From: Poriferisodalis sp965226645 | GTDB taxonomy: Bacteria; Actinomycetota; Acidimicrobiia; Acidimicrobiales; Poriferisodalaceae | DNA length: 64,000 nt | Assembly (NCBI GenBank): GCA_965226645.1 | Contig: CBDDDL010000003.1 | Coordinates: 372,001 to 436,000, forward strand | Direction of reading: 5' to 3' | Shown here: piece after piece, positions 9,450-19,788 of the stretch | Numbering within the stretch: position 1 is the first letter of the stretch | Layout of the letters: the number at the start of each line of letters is the position of its first letter | Program-made: the position numbers and the translations under genes | The notes under the pieces: generated by a model | What the model saw: only the letters and a program-made list of their open reading frames with translations | The model's database searches: none | Told to the model about the DNA's origin: nothing

Positions 9450-9707
9450 ATGAAGAGCGACATTCACCCCGTCTACCGGCCCGTGGTGTTCCGTGACGCC
9501 GGCGCCGACTTTGCCTTCCTCACCCAGTCCACGATCGAGACGAATGACACGGTCGAGTGGACCGACGGAAACACCTACCCGCTGGCCAACGTCGAGCTGT
9601 CCAGCGCGAGTCACCCGTTCTTCACCGGGCAGATGAAGATCGTCGACACCGCCGGCCGCGTCGAGCGCTTCGAGCGTCGCTACGGCCGTCGCGGCAAGCG
9701 CAGCTAG
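9450..9707 (+). CDS. rpmE: Ribosomal protein L31, zinc-free type
   Basis: An 85-residue large-subunit protein. MKSDIHPVYRPVVFRD at the start and HPFFTGQMKIVDTAGRVERF with a basic YGRRGKR tail are the L31 pattern. It lacks the CxxC zinc ligands, so it is the C-minus (type B-like) form. The ATG at 9450 has GGAGA a few bases upstream. Placement directly after rho is the classical rho-rpmE order. Confidence 0.93.
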   Translation: MKSDIHPVYRPVVFRDAGADFAFLTQSTIETNDTVEWTDGNTYPLANVELSSASHPFFTGQMKIVDTAGRVERFERRYGRRGKRS

Positions 9708-9739
9708 CCAGCGTTGCCCGACTTCGACGGAGCGGGCTC

Positions 9740-10189
9740 ATGACGTTCCGCGACGCTGCTGACATCTGGGTTCCGCTGTTGGCGGCGACGCTCGGATTGC
9801 TGCCGTACCTGATGGAAAGGCGTCGCCGACGTCAGCTCGAAGACAATCAGCGGAGGCGGGTCTGGGCCGATGTGTCGAAAGTTCGCGGTTTGATGGCGGA
9901 TGTCGAAAAGGATGAACAGCCGGGGCCAGGCACCCTGCAAGCCGCCGGCAAACTGTCGAACACGCTCCGTGATCTGCTGTTTGAGGCGTGCGCTTCAGAG
10001 CCCAAGCTCGATATCAGCGTCGTGCGAAAGTGGCGAGCTTCGGGTCGTCTAGCATCCAATTGGCAAGAACAATTGGTGCTGCAATTGCTCCATGCCGATG
10101 AGATTCCCGACAAAGAGGTTCAGGTGCTGATGCCGGTGCATGGCAGAGGTGACGAACTGCCGCCGGAGCACCCGATGAGCGCTCGGTGA
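9740..10189 (+). CDS. Small protein with one N-terminal membrane segment, unknown function
   Basis: 149 residues. MTFRDAADIWVPLLAATLGLL is a likely single transmembrane helix, followed by an arginine-rich stop (MERRRRRQLEDNQRRR) that predicts a cytoplasmic remainder. No known family is recognised. The 3' end nearly meets the cutA-like gene, suggesting co-transcription. The downstream part is alpha-helical in character with no motif. Confidence 0.6.
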   Translation: MTFRDAADIWVPLLAATLGLLPYLMERRRRRQLEDNQRRRVWADVSKVRGLMADVEKDEQPGPGTLQAAGKLSNTLRDLLFEACASEPKLDISVVRKWRASGRLASNWQEQLVLQLLHADEIPDKEVQVLMPVHGRGDELPPEHPMSAR

Positions 10190-10200
10190 TAGGGGGACTG

Positions 10201-10557
10201 ATGAGTCCAGTTCAGATCACGGTGAGTTGCGGATCAGCGGCGGAGGCCACTGCCATCGTGCGCGAAGTCGTGCAGCGTCGCCTTGCCGCGGCCGGCCAGT
10301 GCTGGCCGATTCAGAGCACCTATTGGTGGGAGGACGAACTCGTCAACCGCGAGGAAATCGTCGTCCTGTTCAAGACGCTCGAAGCCCGAGTCGACGAGAT
10401 CATCGAGGTCATCGGCTCTCTGCACAGCTACGAGGTCCCGTCTATTTTCGTCGTCCCCGTGCAACGGCTCGGTCCGGGCACCGCAGACTGGCTCCGTCGG
10501 GCGACGTCGTCGGATGCGGGAAGAGTCGAGGACGCTCTCATCCCCGAATTCGTCTGA
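10201..10557 (+). CDS. cutA: CutA1-like protein
   Basis: 118 residues with the CutA pattern: VSCGSAAEATAIVREVVQRRLAA, then a Cys-x-x-x-x-Ser-x-Tyr-x-Trp stretch (CWPIQSTYWWEDE), EEIVVLFKT, and a C-terminal HSYEVPSIFVVPVQ. CutA forms trimers of ferredoxin-like folds. It was first linked to divalent-metal tolerance, but its role in bacteria remains unclear. ATG 10201 is preferred because GGGGGA lies 3-8 bases upstream; an in-frame GTG at 10186 overlaps the previous stop. Confidence 0.85.
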   Translation: MSPVQITVSCGSAAEATAIVREVVQRRLAAAGQCWPIQSTYWWEDELVNREEIVVLFKTLEARVDEIIEVIGSLHSYEVPSIFVVPVQRLGPGTADWLRRATSSDAGRVEDALIPEFV

Positions 10558-10605
10558 CGCGTTCGCTGGCACCAGGATCCCGCAGCGAAATCGACCGAAC
10601 CACTG

Positions 10606-11739
10606 GTGGCACTTGATCCAGACCGCATTCGTGCGCTGCACGCAGCCAAGCTGCGGGCGCTCACGCGGGCGGTGCTCGATGTCGAGCTTGCTGAAGTATC
10701 CGGCACTGACGACGGGGCGTTGGCCGTCGCCGAGGAGCCGAATCCGAGTGTGGTGTGCCTCGCCCAGCAGCGTCCCGAGCGCGCATTGGGCGGAGCGCTC
10801 GCATTGGCCTTGCGGACGAAGTGCGACGCGGTGCATGTCTTCGCTGACGACCGCAGCGATGTGCTGGCACGACGTGCGGCGTGCTTCTCGACGCCACCGA
10901 TCATCTGGCAGATCGACGGGGCGTCGGCGACAATCGCCGAGCCTGCGCCACGGCCCGTCGAGCCCGCTCCGCCGCGTGTGCCCGAACTGGTGGCCATGCT
11001 GCGTGCTGTCGGTGTCGATGTCGCGGTCGAGCACGGCGTGATCACCGGTGAGGTGGAAGGTCTCGAAGTGGCCCGCATCGTTGCCGACGTCGACACTGAC
11101 GCAGCGCTGGTGGCCGCGCTCATCGCCGAGTCGCGGGAACCAGCCGATGACGGTGACGGAAGCGACGAGTCGCCAGATGCATCCTCCGAGCAGGGATCGG
11201 CGTGGAAAATCGAAGTGGGCGTAGGCGCGCACGACCGAGAGGCCTTCTCGCTGATGCACGCTCACGAACCCACGCCTGACGCCATCGCACGTGTCGCCGG
11301 GGTCGTTCGTGCTCATCGCTCGCCGGGCGCGTCGCCGCATCCGCTGAATCGGCTCGCGTCGGCTCGTTGGCTGCGTGCTCTCCTGCTTCGTCGGCCCGAG
11401 CTCGTCGGCGCACGGCACCTGGGTCCTGCGTCGCCGCCGGTGCCGCGCAGCGGCCCTAAGGATCTGTCCCCCGCGGTCGCCTACGGCGTGCGTGCCGATG
11501 GCAGCCGCATGGTCGTCGTCGCGTCCGTGGGTATCGACTTGAATCTTGTGCCGTTCGGTGCCGACGCCTGCGCATTTCTCGATCCGGATGCCGATCTTGT
11601 CCTGGCGCTTCCCGAACGTGACGCGCACGACGTCATTACTGCAATGGCCGCGTTGCTCGAGCGTCCGGCCGGGATCGCCCCGATCGATGACGGATGGCGC
11701 GGCGACGCCGACGGCAGCCCTCAGGGCGAGCACAGTTAG
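10606..11739 (+). CDS. Conserved-looking hypothetical protein before prfA
   Basis: 377 residues, GTG start at 10606. No family is recognised. Two parts are separated by an acidic linker (about residues 180-200, ADDGDGSDESPDASSEQG). The first part resembles an alpha/beta sandwich (VVCLAQ, CDAVHVFADDRSD, PPIIWQIDG). The second has alternating hydrophobic strands (VAYGVRADGSRMVVVASVGIDLN, ADLVLALPERDAHD). No signal peptide or membrane helix is seen. Its place between cutA and the leaderless prfA gives little functional hint. Confidence 0.65.
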   Translation: MALDPDRIRALHAAKLRALTRAVLDVELAEVSGTDDGALAVAEEPNPSVVCLAQQRPERALGGALALALRTKCDAVHVFADDRSDVLARRAACFSTPPIIWQIDGASATIAEPAPRPVEPAPPRVPELVAMLRAVGVDVAVEHGVITGEVEGLEVARIVADVDTDAALVAALIAESREPADDGDGSDESPDASSEQGSAWKIEVGVGAHDREAFSLMHAHEPTPDAIARVAGVVRAHRSPGASPHPLNRLASARWLRALLLRRPELVGARHLGPASPPVPRSGPKDLSPAVAYGVRADGSRMVVVASVGIDLNLVPFGADACAFLDPDADLVLALPERDAHDVITAMAALLERPAGIAPIDDGWRGDADGSPQGEHS

Positions 11740-11742
11740 CCT
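11737..11742 (+). promoter_or_regulatory. -10 hexamer TAGCCT for leaderless prfA
   Basis: TAGCCT overlaps the stop codon of the preceding gene and ends 6 bases before the prfA GTG. No Shine-Dalgarno is present, so prfA probably has its own promoter and a leaderless transcript. Confidence 0.5.
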
Positions 11743-11748
11743 GAGCGC

Positions 11749-12846
11749 GTGGCGGCCTCCCTTGACTTCCTGGGGCTGGAATCGCTGCAGGCCGAGCGGG
11801 CAGAGCTTGAGCGGCGCCTTGGCGACGGCGCCGTCGTCGGGGATCGTGCGCTGTTCGCCGATCTCGGGCGACGACTTGCGCGCCTCGGCGAGATCATCGA
11901 TGTCGCGCACGCTGCCCAGAGCGCGTACGGCGATGCAGAAGCGGCGCGCGAGCTCCTCGACGCCAGCGACGGCGATGAAGCCGCGGAAGTCGCAACGATG
12001 TTGGCGACTGCGTCGCAGCTGGCAGCCGAGCTCGAAGAGCGACTGAAAGTGCTCCTGCTGCCGACCGATCCCAATGACGGACGCGACGTCATCGTCGAGA
12101 TCCAGGGCGCGGAAGGCGGCGAGGAGGCGAACATCTGGGCCCGCAACCTCTTCGAGATGTACCGGGCGTATGTGACCGCGCAATCCGGTTGGTCCTTCGA
12201 GCTTCTCGGCAGCCAGGACAGCGATATGGGCGGATTCACCAATGTGACGTTCGCAGTGCGCGGCCCGGGCGTATGGAGAGCTCTCAAGTTTGAGGGCGGT
12301 CCGCATCGGGTCCAGCGGGTGCCGGTCACCGAGTCGCAAGGACGGATTCATACGTCGTCTGCCACGGTCAGCGTGCTGCCCGAAGCCGAGGAGGTGGACG
12401 TCGAAATCGATCTATCGGATCTGGTGATCGACACGTTCCGCTCGTCGGGCCCTGGAGGTCAGTCGGTCAACACCACGGACTCGGCGGTGCGCATCACCCA
12501 CACTCCCACCGGCCTTGTGGTTTCGATGCAGGACGAGAAGAGCCAGATCCAGAACCGCGCGAAGGCGATGCGGGTGCTGCGGTCTCGCCTGCTGCGACTG
12601 CAGCAAGAGGCTCAGGCCGCGGATCAGGCGGCGCACAAGCGTGACCAGGTCAAGGGCGGTGGCCGCTCGGAGAAGATCCGCACCTACAACTACAAGGACA
12701 GCCGGGTCACCGATCATCGCATCGGCCTGACGTTGTACAAGCTCGACCGTGTGCTGGCCGGCGAGCTGGACGAACTCGTCGAAGCTCTCCAGCTCTTCGA
12801 GCGCGAGGAACTCTTGGCCGCGACGGCGGGAGGCGCCGGGGCCTGA
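11749..12846 (+). CDS. prfA: Peptide chain release factor 1
   Basis: Terminates translation at UAA and UAG. The 365 residues are typical of RF1. The codon-recognition tripeptide is PVT in RVPVTESQGR, of the P-x-T type of RF1 (RF2 has SPF). The catalytic GGQ is G236-G237-Q238 in SSGPGGQSVN, followed by RITHTPTG and the IRTYNYKDSRVTDHR segment. The GTG start is set by the -10 six bases upstream. The RF1 methyltransferase prmC follows immediately, as in many bacteria. Confidence 0.96.
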   Translation: MAASLDFLGLESLQAERAELERRLGDGAVVGDRALFADLGRRLARLGEIIDVAHAAQSAYGDAEAARELLDASDGDEAAEVATMLATASQLAAELEERLKVLLLPTDPNDGRDVIVEIQGAEGGEEANIWARNLFEMYRAYVTAQSGWSFELLGSQDSDMGGFTNVTFAVRGPGVWRALKFEGGPHRVQRVPVTESQGRIHTSSATVSVLPEAEEVDVEIDLSDLVIDTFRSSGPGGQSVNTTDSAVRITHTPTGLVVSMQDEKSQIQNRAKAMRVLRSRLLRLQQEAQAADQAAHKRDQVKGGGRSEKIRTYNYKDSRVTDHRIGLTLYKLDRVLAGELDELVEALQLFEREELLAATAGGAGA

Positions 12847-12876
12847 CGCCGCGGCCGCGAATCGGAGCACCCCTCG

Positions 12877-14460
12877 ATGCCGGACACCGAAGAGGCGCTG
12901 ACGCTGGGGCAGCTGTACGCGAGCGTGCGTTCCCATCTGGCGGACGCCGGGGTGCCCGAGCCGGACTCGAGCGCCCGTCACATCGCCGCGACCGCTGCGG
13001 GAACCGGAACTGCGGACGTCGTTGCGACGCCGCGGATTCCGATGACGGTGCGCATGGTCGCGCACGCCGACGCGATGACCGCTCGTCGCGCCCAGGGCGA
13101 GCCGTTGCAGTACGTGCTCGGCAGCTGGGGCTTCCGCAAGCTCGACCTGGCCACGGACCGCCGGGCGCTGATTCCGCGTCCCGAAACCGAAGCAGTCGCG
13201 GGCATCGCCGTCGAGTGGCTGGCAGCACAGGTGCGCAGCGGGCGACTGCGAGCGCCGAACGTCGCCGACTTGGGAACCGGCTGCGGCGCCATTGCCCTGT
13301 CGATCGTGTACGAGGTTCCCAGTGCCCGCGTGTTCGCGACGGACAGCTCGACCGATGCGCTCGCTCTGACGTCAGAGAACATGTCCGGCGTGGGCCGGGC
13401 TGCTGCACGGGTCTCGCTACATCACGGCGACTGGTTCGACGCGCTGGTTGACGTTCCGGTTCCCGCTCCGGAACCCCGAAACCTCAGCGGAGCGCTCACG
13501 GGCCATGCCGACGGCGCCGAAGCCCGGAGTCCGGTGGGCAGTCACGAACTACGCGGGCGGCTCGATGTGATCGTTGCCAATCCGCCGTACGTCGCCGCCG
13601 CCGACGAATTGCCCGACGAGGTCGCCGACTGGGAGCCGCACGCCGCTCTGTACGCGGGCGTCGACGGGCTGGCGGACTTGCGCACGATCCTTCATGAGGC
13701 GAGGGGATGGCTCGCGCCAGGCGGGCTCTTGGTGCTCGAGTGCGCTTCGCATCAAGCAGCCGATCTCGCGGCGGCCGCGGAGGCCCGCGGCTACGAATCC
13801 GTGCGCATCGAACGCGATCTCGCAGGACGTGACCGAGCGCTTGTTGCACAGCGTGCTCTCGACGAACCGTTGACAGCGGTTATCGACGCGGCGGCTGCGT
13901 CATTGCGAGAAGGCGGGTTCATCGTGGCGCCCACCGACACCCTCTGCGGGGTCATGGCCCGCTACGCCGACAGCGACGCCGTGGCTGCGGTGTGTGCCGC
14001 CAAGCAGCGACCACCAACCGAACCGATGCCGATCCTGGTGTCGGGCCTCGCCCAAGCCCAAGATCTCGTGGAGCTGTCCCGGGGCGCGAGCCACCTGGCC
14101 AGCCGGCACTGGCCCGGCGGCCTCACCTTGGTGGCACAGCGCCGCGACGGCCCCGACCCGCTCCACGGCCTCCCGACCTTGGGCGTGCGTGCGCCAGCAC
14201 TCGGCTGGCTTCGCTGGCTCATCGACGAGGTCGGCCCGCTCACTGGCACCAGCGCCAACCGCCACGGTGCAGCCACGCCTGCTGACGCCCGACAAGCAGC
14301 AGAGAGCCTCGCCACGCCGGCCGCGGCCGTCATCGACGGACGAGCCGAAGGAGCCACCGCGTCGACGGTCGTGGATGTCACCGGATCTGAGCCGGCCGTC
14401 CTGCGTGAAGGTGCGGTTCCCGCGGAGCTTCTGACGCTCGCCGCCAATGAAGATCACTGA
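12877..14460 (+). CDS. prmC: Fusion of release-factor glutamine methyltransferase (PrmC) and threonylcarbamoyl-AMP synthase (Sua5/YwlC)
   Basis: 527 residues holding two enzymes. Residues 1-325 are PrmC: an N-terminal helical domain, QYVLGSWGFRKLDLATDRR, IPRPETE, the SAM-binding VADLGTGCGAIALS and the catalytic NPPY (235-238). PrmC methylates the GGQ glutamine of the RF1 encoded just upstream. Residues about 332-520 are a Sua5/YrdC domain: FIVAPTDTLCGVMARY, AAKQRPPTEPMPILVS, WPGGLTLVA and TGTSANRHG. It makes the threonylcarbamoyl-AMP used for t6A37 of tRNA. The two genes are neighbours in many genomes; here they are one ORF without a stop or internal shift. Confidence 0.93.
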   Translation: MPDTEEALTLGQLYASVRSHLADAGVPEPDSSARHIAATAAGTGTADVVATPRIPMTVRMVAHADAMTARRAQGEPLQYVLGSWGFRKLDLATDRRALIPRPETEAVAGIAVEWLAAQVRSGRLRAPNVADLGTGCGAIALSIVYEVPSARVFATDSSTDALALTSENMSGVGRAAARVSLHHGDWFDALVDVPVPAPEPRNLSGALTGHADGAEARSPVGSHELRGRLDVIVANPPYVAAADELPDEVADWEPHAALYAGVDGLADLRTILHEARGWLAPGGLLVLECASHQAADLAAAAEARGYESVRIERDLAGRDRALVAQRALDEPLTAVIDAAAASLREGGFIVAPTDTLCGVMARYADSDAVAAVCAAKQRPPTEPMPILVSGLAQAQDLVELSRGASHLASRHWPGGLTLVAQRRDGPDPLHGLPTLGVRAPALGWLRWLIDEVGPLTGTSANRHGAATPADARQAAESLATPAAAVIDGRAEGATASTVVDVTGSEPAVLREGAVPAELLTLAANEDH

Positions 14461-14552
14461 GTCGGGGGACTTCATCCTCAGTGCCGGTGAGCGCTGGATA
14501 GAACCGAGAAACCTGACGTCTGTCCGGGCGTGGACGATGCGAGACTGACGGG

Positions 14553-16298
<1,746 letters not shown>

Positions 16299-16311
16299 CT
16301 GCGGCAACGGC

Positions 16312-16380
16312 ATTTGCCTCCCCAGACATCTTGGGAGCCGACGAAATCCGCTCCGACGCCTCGGTGCTGGTTGGCGGCGA
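16312..16380 (+). pseudogene. Short vapC remnant just after glyA
   Basis: The stretch reads PQTSW/DILGADEIRSDASVLVG across frames and aligns at nucleotide level with vapC around 19993-20055 (for example GCCGACGAAATCCGCTC against GCCGACGAGATCCGCTA). It is too short to be functional. The rest of the 16299-16645 gap shows no convincing gene on either strand; a minus-strand open frame there has no recognisable content. Confidence 0.6.
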
Positions 16381-16645
16381 TCGCGTACATCTGCCGGCCA
16401 GCAGAACCTCCGACGAATGTGCACGGCAGCGAAGCGGGTGTCAGAGCTACTGCGGGCATGAGCAATCGTTCCCAGCGGCGACATACTGAGCACCGGTGTC
16501 GCCGCTCTTGAACTGGATGTGGGCTTTGCAACGACGTTCGATCATGAGGGTTTGGTGGCCAACGCGGGCCTGATCCTGGCGGGAACGCTGATGGACCGTC
16601 TGGGTCTTTCGGCCGAACTGGCTTCGAATTGCTGCCATTGGCACG

Positions 16646-19019
16646 GTGCTCGCGGTTGCGGGCTGCGCCAGTGACGGCCCTGACGCAGATGGCATCTCGG
16701 ATCCTGGCGGAAGTTTCGGCGAAGTCGAGATGGAGCGTCCTCACGATTCGGGAGAGTCTGCTGGTACGCCTGCCACGGTTCCCGGCGGTGTCGAAGCTGA
16801 GAGTGACGATTCACAAGCTGAGCTCGGGGGGTCCGAAGACGCTGACCCGTGTGTTGATGACTTCGGCGTGCTCAGTGCGGGGCAATACATCGCGCGCGGC
16901 ACCGTTACGGTCGACGTGAACTGCGTTGACACACATCTCGGTCCTGGTGCCGAGGGTGACACGGTCGCCGCACGGTGGCACACGTTCACGTTGCATCGAG
17001 TCGCTTGGGTAAACGTCGGACTCGAGACTGCCCCCGATGCCCCCGGGCCCGGGCCTGCCGACTGCCCAGATCTCGTTGCTCGAAGGGCACGGAGGCAGCG
17101 GCGAGGTCGTCCGCGCTCGAGGTGACGATGACGGCACCGAGGGCACCGCGGGCACCGCAAGGATCGGCGATGTCTATCTGGCGCCAGGTGACTACACCGT
17201 TGAAGTCCGCACGGTCAGCACCCTTGAGCAGGACGAGTATGCGCTGACGGTGACGGTGCCGTTGAGTGGTCTCGGCAGCAGCATCGTGACAACGATTGAC
17301 GCCGACAACATCATCAAATTCGACTACTGGCCACCCCATGCCCAGATCTGGCTCAGTTCGACGGAGTCCAACATGCAGGACCTCACCAGCTTCCTGCGAC
17401 TCGGTCTGGGTGCCGCTGACGGTGAGGCGACGATCGCGCTCAGCCCCGGTCTCGCTGGCGCGTACCTCTTCACGTTGCACCTCACCACGGGCTACGAGAC
17501 CACAAGCACTCGCGACTCCTTCTCGGTCTCATACGACGTCGCAGGAAACTACGGCTTTGGCATCAACAACTCGGATTGCGGCCCGGGTATGACGCCAAGT
17601 CCGCATTCCGGCCTCTGTATCGCCGATAGCACCGAACCGCCGCCGCCAGCCTCGTCAGTCGAGACGGTACCCGGCATATCACCCGAGGACGGTTCAGTGG
17701 AAGTCGTCGAGCCCGGCCCCCGCACTCGCATGCGCAGCGCCCTCGATGCAGCCCCATTCAGCTGGTCGGAACATCTCGCAAGCATGCGAGTCCGTGACAT
17801 TCTCGATGTCTCCGATCTTCGAGTCATGCCAGCCGCGGGAGACCTCGCCGGGCCGCTGTTCTCGGCTCCCGACGTAGATCGGCACATGGCCGCAGCAATC
17901 GGCCGCGTGTTCGACCTGTGTGACGACGAGGAAGCCCAGATCGCGAGCCGCGTCGATCCATACGGAACGGGACGCTGGCTTCCCCCCGGAATGCTGCCGG
18001 TTGACGAATTCATGGACTTGCAGCGCGATCGCCTCTTTATGAGCTGTGACGGTTCTGAGCCCGATGCGTACATCGGTTACCGGTATGTGCTCTTCGATGC
18101 GTGGGGCCAGTGGGGCGGCTACCGAACTGCGGAGGACGCGCTTGAGCGCTACCAAGCATCGCGGGTTGCGGTCGATGGACGGTACGTAAACACGCTGCCG
18201 GATGGAAGAAGCGCTTGGGGCTCATTGACGGCAGGCCACGGCATCGAATTCGCCGAGAGGGACGCACCCGTCGACGAGGTGCGCGTGCTGCTCGAGACAG
18301 TCGCAGTGCGGGACGGGGTGCTGCGCGGACTTGTGCGCAATTGGTCGCGGCGGTACTTCGCCTATGGGGCAAGGGTGTCGGCGGGTGACGGGGTTTGGCA
18401 CTGGCCGCTGTCAATCCAGCCTGGCGAGGTCGCACCGTTCGAGATAGAGGATTGGACCGGCACGCAGGAACCCGGCGAGATCGAGTTCGTCATCGACACG
18501 GAGATGTCACTCGAGGTGGACATCTCCCGGGCCTGGCATATCAATGAGCACCCGCGCTCGCAGTCGGTCGAGGCGGCCGGCGTGGACGGTAGGGGCTACC
18601 CGCCCGATCTGTCCGCGCTGCTGCCTCAGCATGGTGCGTTCTTGCTTCCCAGCGTTTGGGCTGAGCCGGTATACGACCGAAGCTGGTACGCGTTCGGGGG
18701 TTCGTCGTATCCCAGCCTCTCTCGTATGACGGACCTGGTGAGAATCGAGGACCTGCGTGGCTACGTCGCATTGCTCGACGACTACGGCGGCCGGGTCATG
18801 GAGGTTCAGAAAGCATGGCCGCTGGTCGCCGGCTGGCTCCGCGACAGCGAAACGGGCGAAGAGATGTGGCGTCACTTGGAGGCCAACCGGTATCCATTCG
18901 TGCTCCCTGCCGACGACTTTCGTAAGGAATCCGTTTCCCTTGACCTCTTGTGGTATTCGCCGGATCCGTGGGCGGCATTCGTCTGGCTCGGAGGCGCCCA
19001 TCCACAGACGGCTCGTTAG
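16646..19019 (+). pseudogene. Secreted lipoprotein of unknown function, frameshifted
   Basis: Begins with a lipobox (LAVAGC-ASDG). The normal charged n-region would need codons upstream of GTG 16646, where no start codon fits, so the 5' end is uncertain. After an acidic low-complexity stretch comes a beta-rich module (RGTVTVDVN, WHTFTLHRVAWVNVGLE) that ends near 17045. In a GC-rich run at about 17040-17055 the frame changes, and coding continues in another frame to 19019 (660 codons from 17037). The module finishes with YLAPGDYTVEVRTVS, resembling PPC-type domains. A Pro/Thr linker (about 17630-17720) precedes a C-terminal region with no recognised family (RDILDVSDLRVMP, DEFMDLQRDRLFMSCDG). 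It may be surface-exposed. Confidence 0.65.
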
Positions 19020-19078
19020 CCGCCTCGGCATCGTTGCCGTCGTGTCCTGCGACGTAAGGGATGCCGGTCGGCACTCAG

Positions 19079-19245
19079 ACGAGATCCGCTACGACGCCTC
19101 GGTGCTCGTTGGCGTGATCGGGCATCGTCAGGTCACCGACTCGTATCTCGCTGCGCTCGCTCGCCATTTCGACGGGACCCTGGCAACCCTCGACCGGGGC
19201 CTAGCGGCGCTTCACCCGCAGACCACAGAGCTTGTCTCAGCATGA
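19079..19245 (+). pseudogene. vapC 3'-half duplicate
   Basis: From GACGAGATCCGCTACGACGC to the stop this matches the 3' half of the intact vapC (20019-20183) at about 90% of bases. Most differences are synonymous. The first half of the gene and its start are missing, so no PIN toxin can be made. The C-terminal residues D-S-Y-L-A-A-L-A and ATLDRGLAALHPQ are retained. Confidence 0.85.
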
Positions 19246-19292
19246 CGAAAGGGCCGGAGAGGCGCACTGAGCCACGAGGGATCCTTGGAAGT

Positions 19293-19442
19293 TCAACCGA
19301 CCGGATCGGCGCGGACGTAGTTGGACCATCGGCTGAGGCCGGCGGCGTTGGTCGCCTTGACCCGGTATACGCGGCGCGTGCCCGCTGTTGTGTTGGTGTC
19401 GGTGTAGATGGTTGACGTGCTGGCGGTGTCGTTCACGTACAC
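19293..19442 (-). pseudogene. Fibronectin type III domain fragment
   Basis: On the minus strand the last 49 codons of an open frame read as the second half of an FnIII domain: TIYTDTNTTAGTRRVYRVKA, then NAAGLSRWSN and a terminal RADP. The preceding codons are Arg/Trp-rich and correspond to a 12-bp tandem repeat, so no proper start or first half exists. It looks like the tail of a lost secreted protein gene. The stretch 19246-19560 holds no other gene. Confidence 0.6.
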
Positions 19443-19461
19443 CTCGCGGCGGCGTCTGCGC

Positions 19462-19497
19462 TGCCAATGGATCTGCCAGCGGATCTGCCAATGGATT
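19462..19497 (+). repeat. Three 12-bp tandem repeats
   Basis: TGCCAATGGATC, TGCCAGCGGATC and TGCCAATGGATT follow each other directly. They lie between the FnIII fragment and the vapBC promoter. No function is evident. Confidence 0.7.
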
Positions 19498-19534
19498 CTG
19501 CACGGCACCGGTCTGATCGTGCCTCTTGGTAAGT

Positions 19535-19554
19535 GCATCATTGCATCATGATGC
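19535..19554 (+). promoter_or_regulatory. Likely VapB operator
   Basis: GCATCATGATGC (19543-19554) is a perfect 12-bp palindrome, preceded at 19535 by another GCATCA half site. It lies 12 bp before the vapB ATG and is much more AT-rich than its surroundings. Antitoxins with ribbon-helix-helix DNA-binding ends commonly repress their own operon at such sites. Confidence 0.55.
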
Positions 19555-19566
19555 TAAAATGTGTTG

Positions 19567-19788
19567 ATGAGAACGACGATCGATCTCCCGACCGATCTCC
19601 ATACGGTGGCCCGCGAGATGGCGCATCAGCAACGCACCACGCTGAGCCAAGTGATCACAGACCTGATTCGGCTCGGGCTTAGGCCCATCGCAGCGGACGA
19701 CGCTCGCGCGTCGAGTCACGGGCTGCCGGCGATCCGGATCGGTCGTCCCATCACAGCTGAGGACGTCCGGTCGCTGGAGGATGAGTGA
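19567..19788 (+). CDS. vapB: VapB-family antitoxin
   Basis: 73 residues from ATG 19567 (an in-frame GTG lies two codons upstream). The N-terminus MRTTIDLPTDLHTVAREMA with TTLSQVITDLIRLGL is a ribbon-helix-helix DNA-binding pattern. The C-terminal part (GLPAIRIGRPITAEDVRSLE) would wrap and block the toxin. The stop overlaps the vapC start by 4 bp (GTGA), the usual antitoxin-first arrangement. Confidence 0.85.
   Translation: MRTTIDLPTDLHTVAREMAHQQRTTLSQVITDLIRLGLRPIAADDARASSHGLPAIRIGRPITAEDVRSLEDE

Noticed and set aside
10234..12351. 705-codon open frame on the minus strand across cutA, the hypothetical gene and prfA
   Set aside because: Antisense shadow of GC-rich coding DNA; composition is His/Arg/Asp-rich without motifs, and the plus strand has clear genes.
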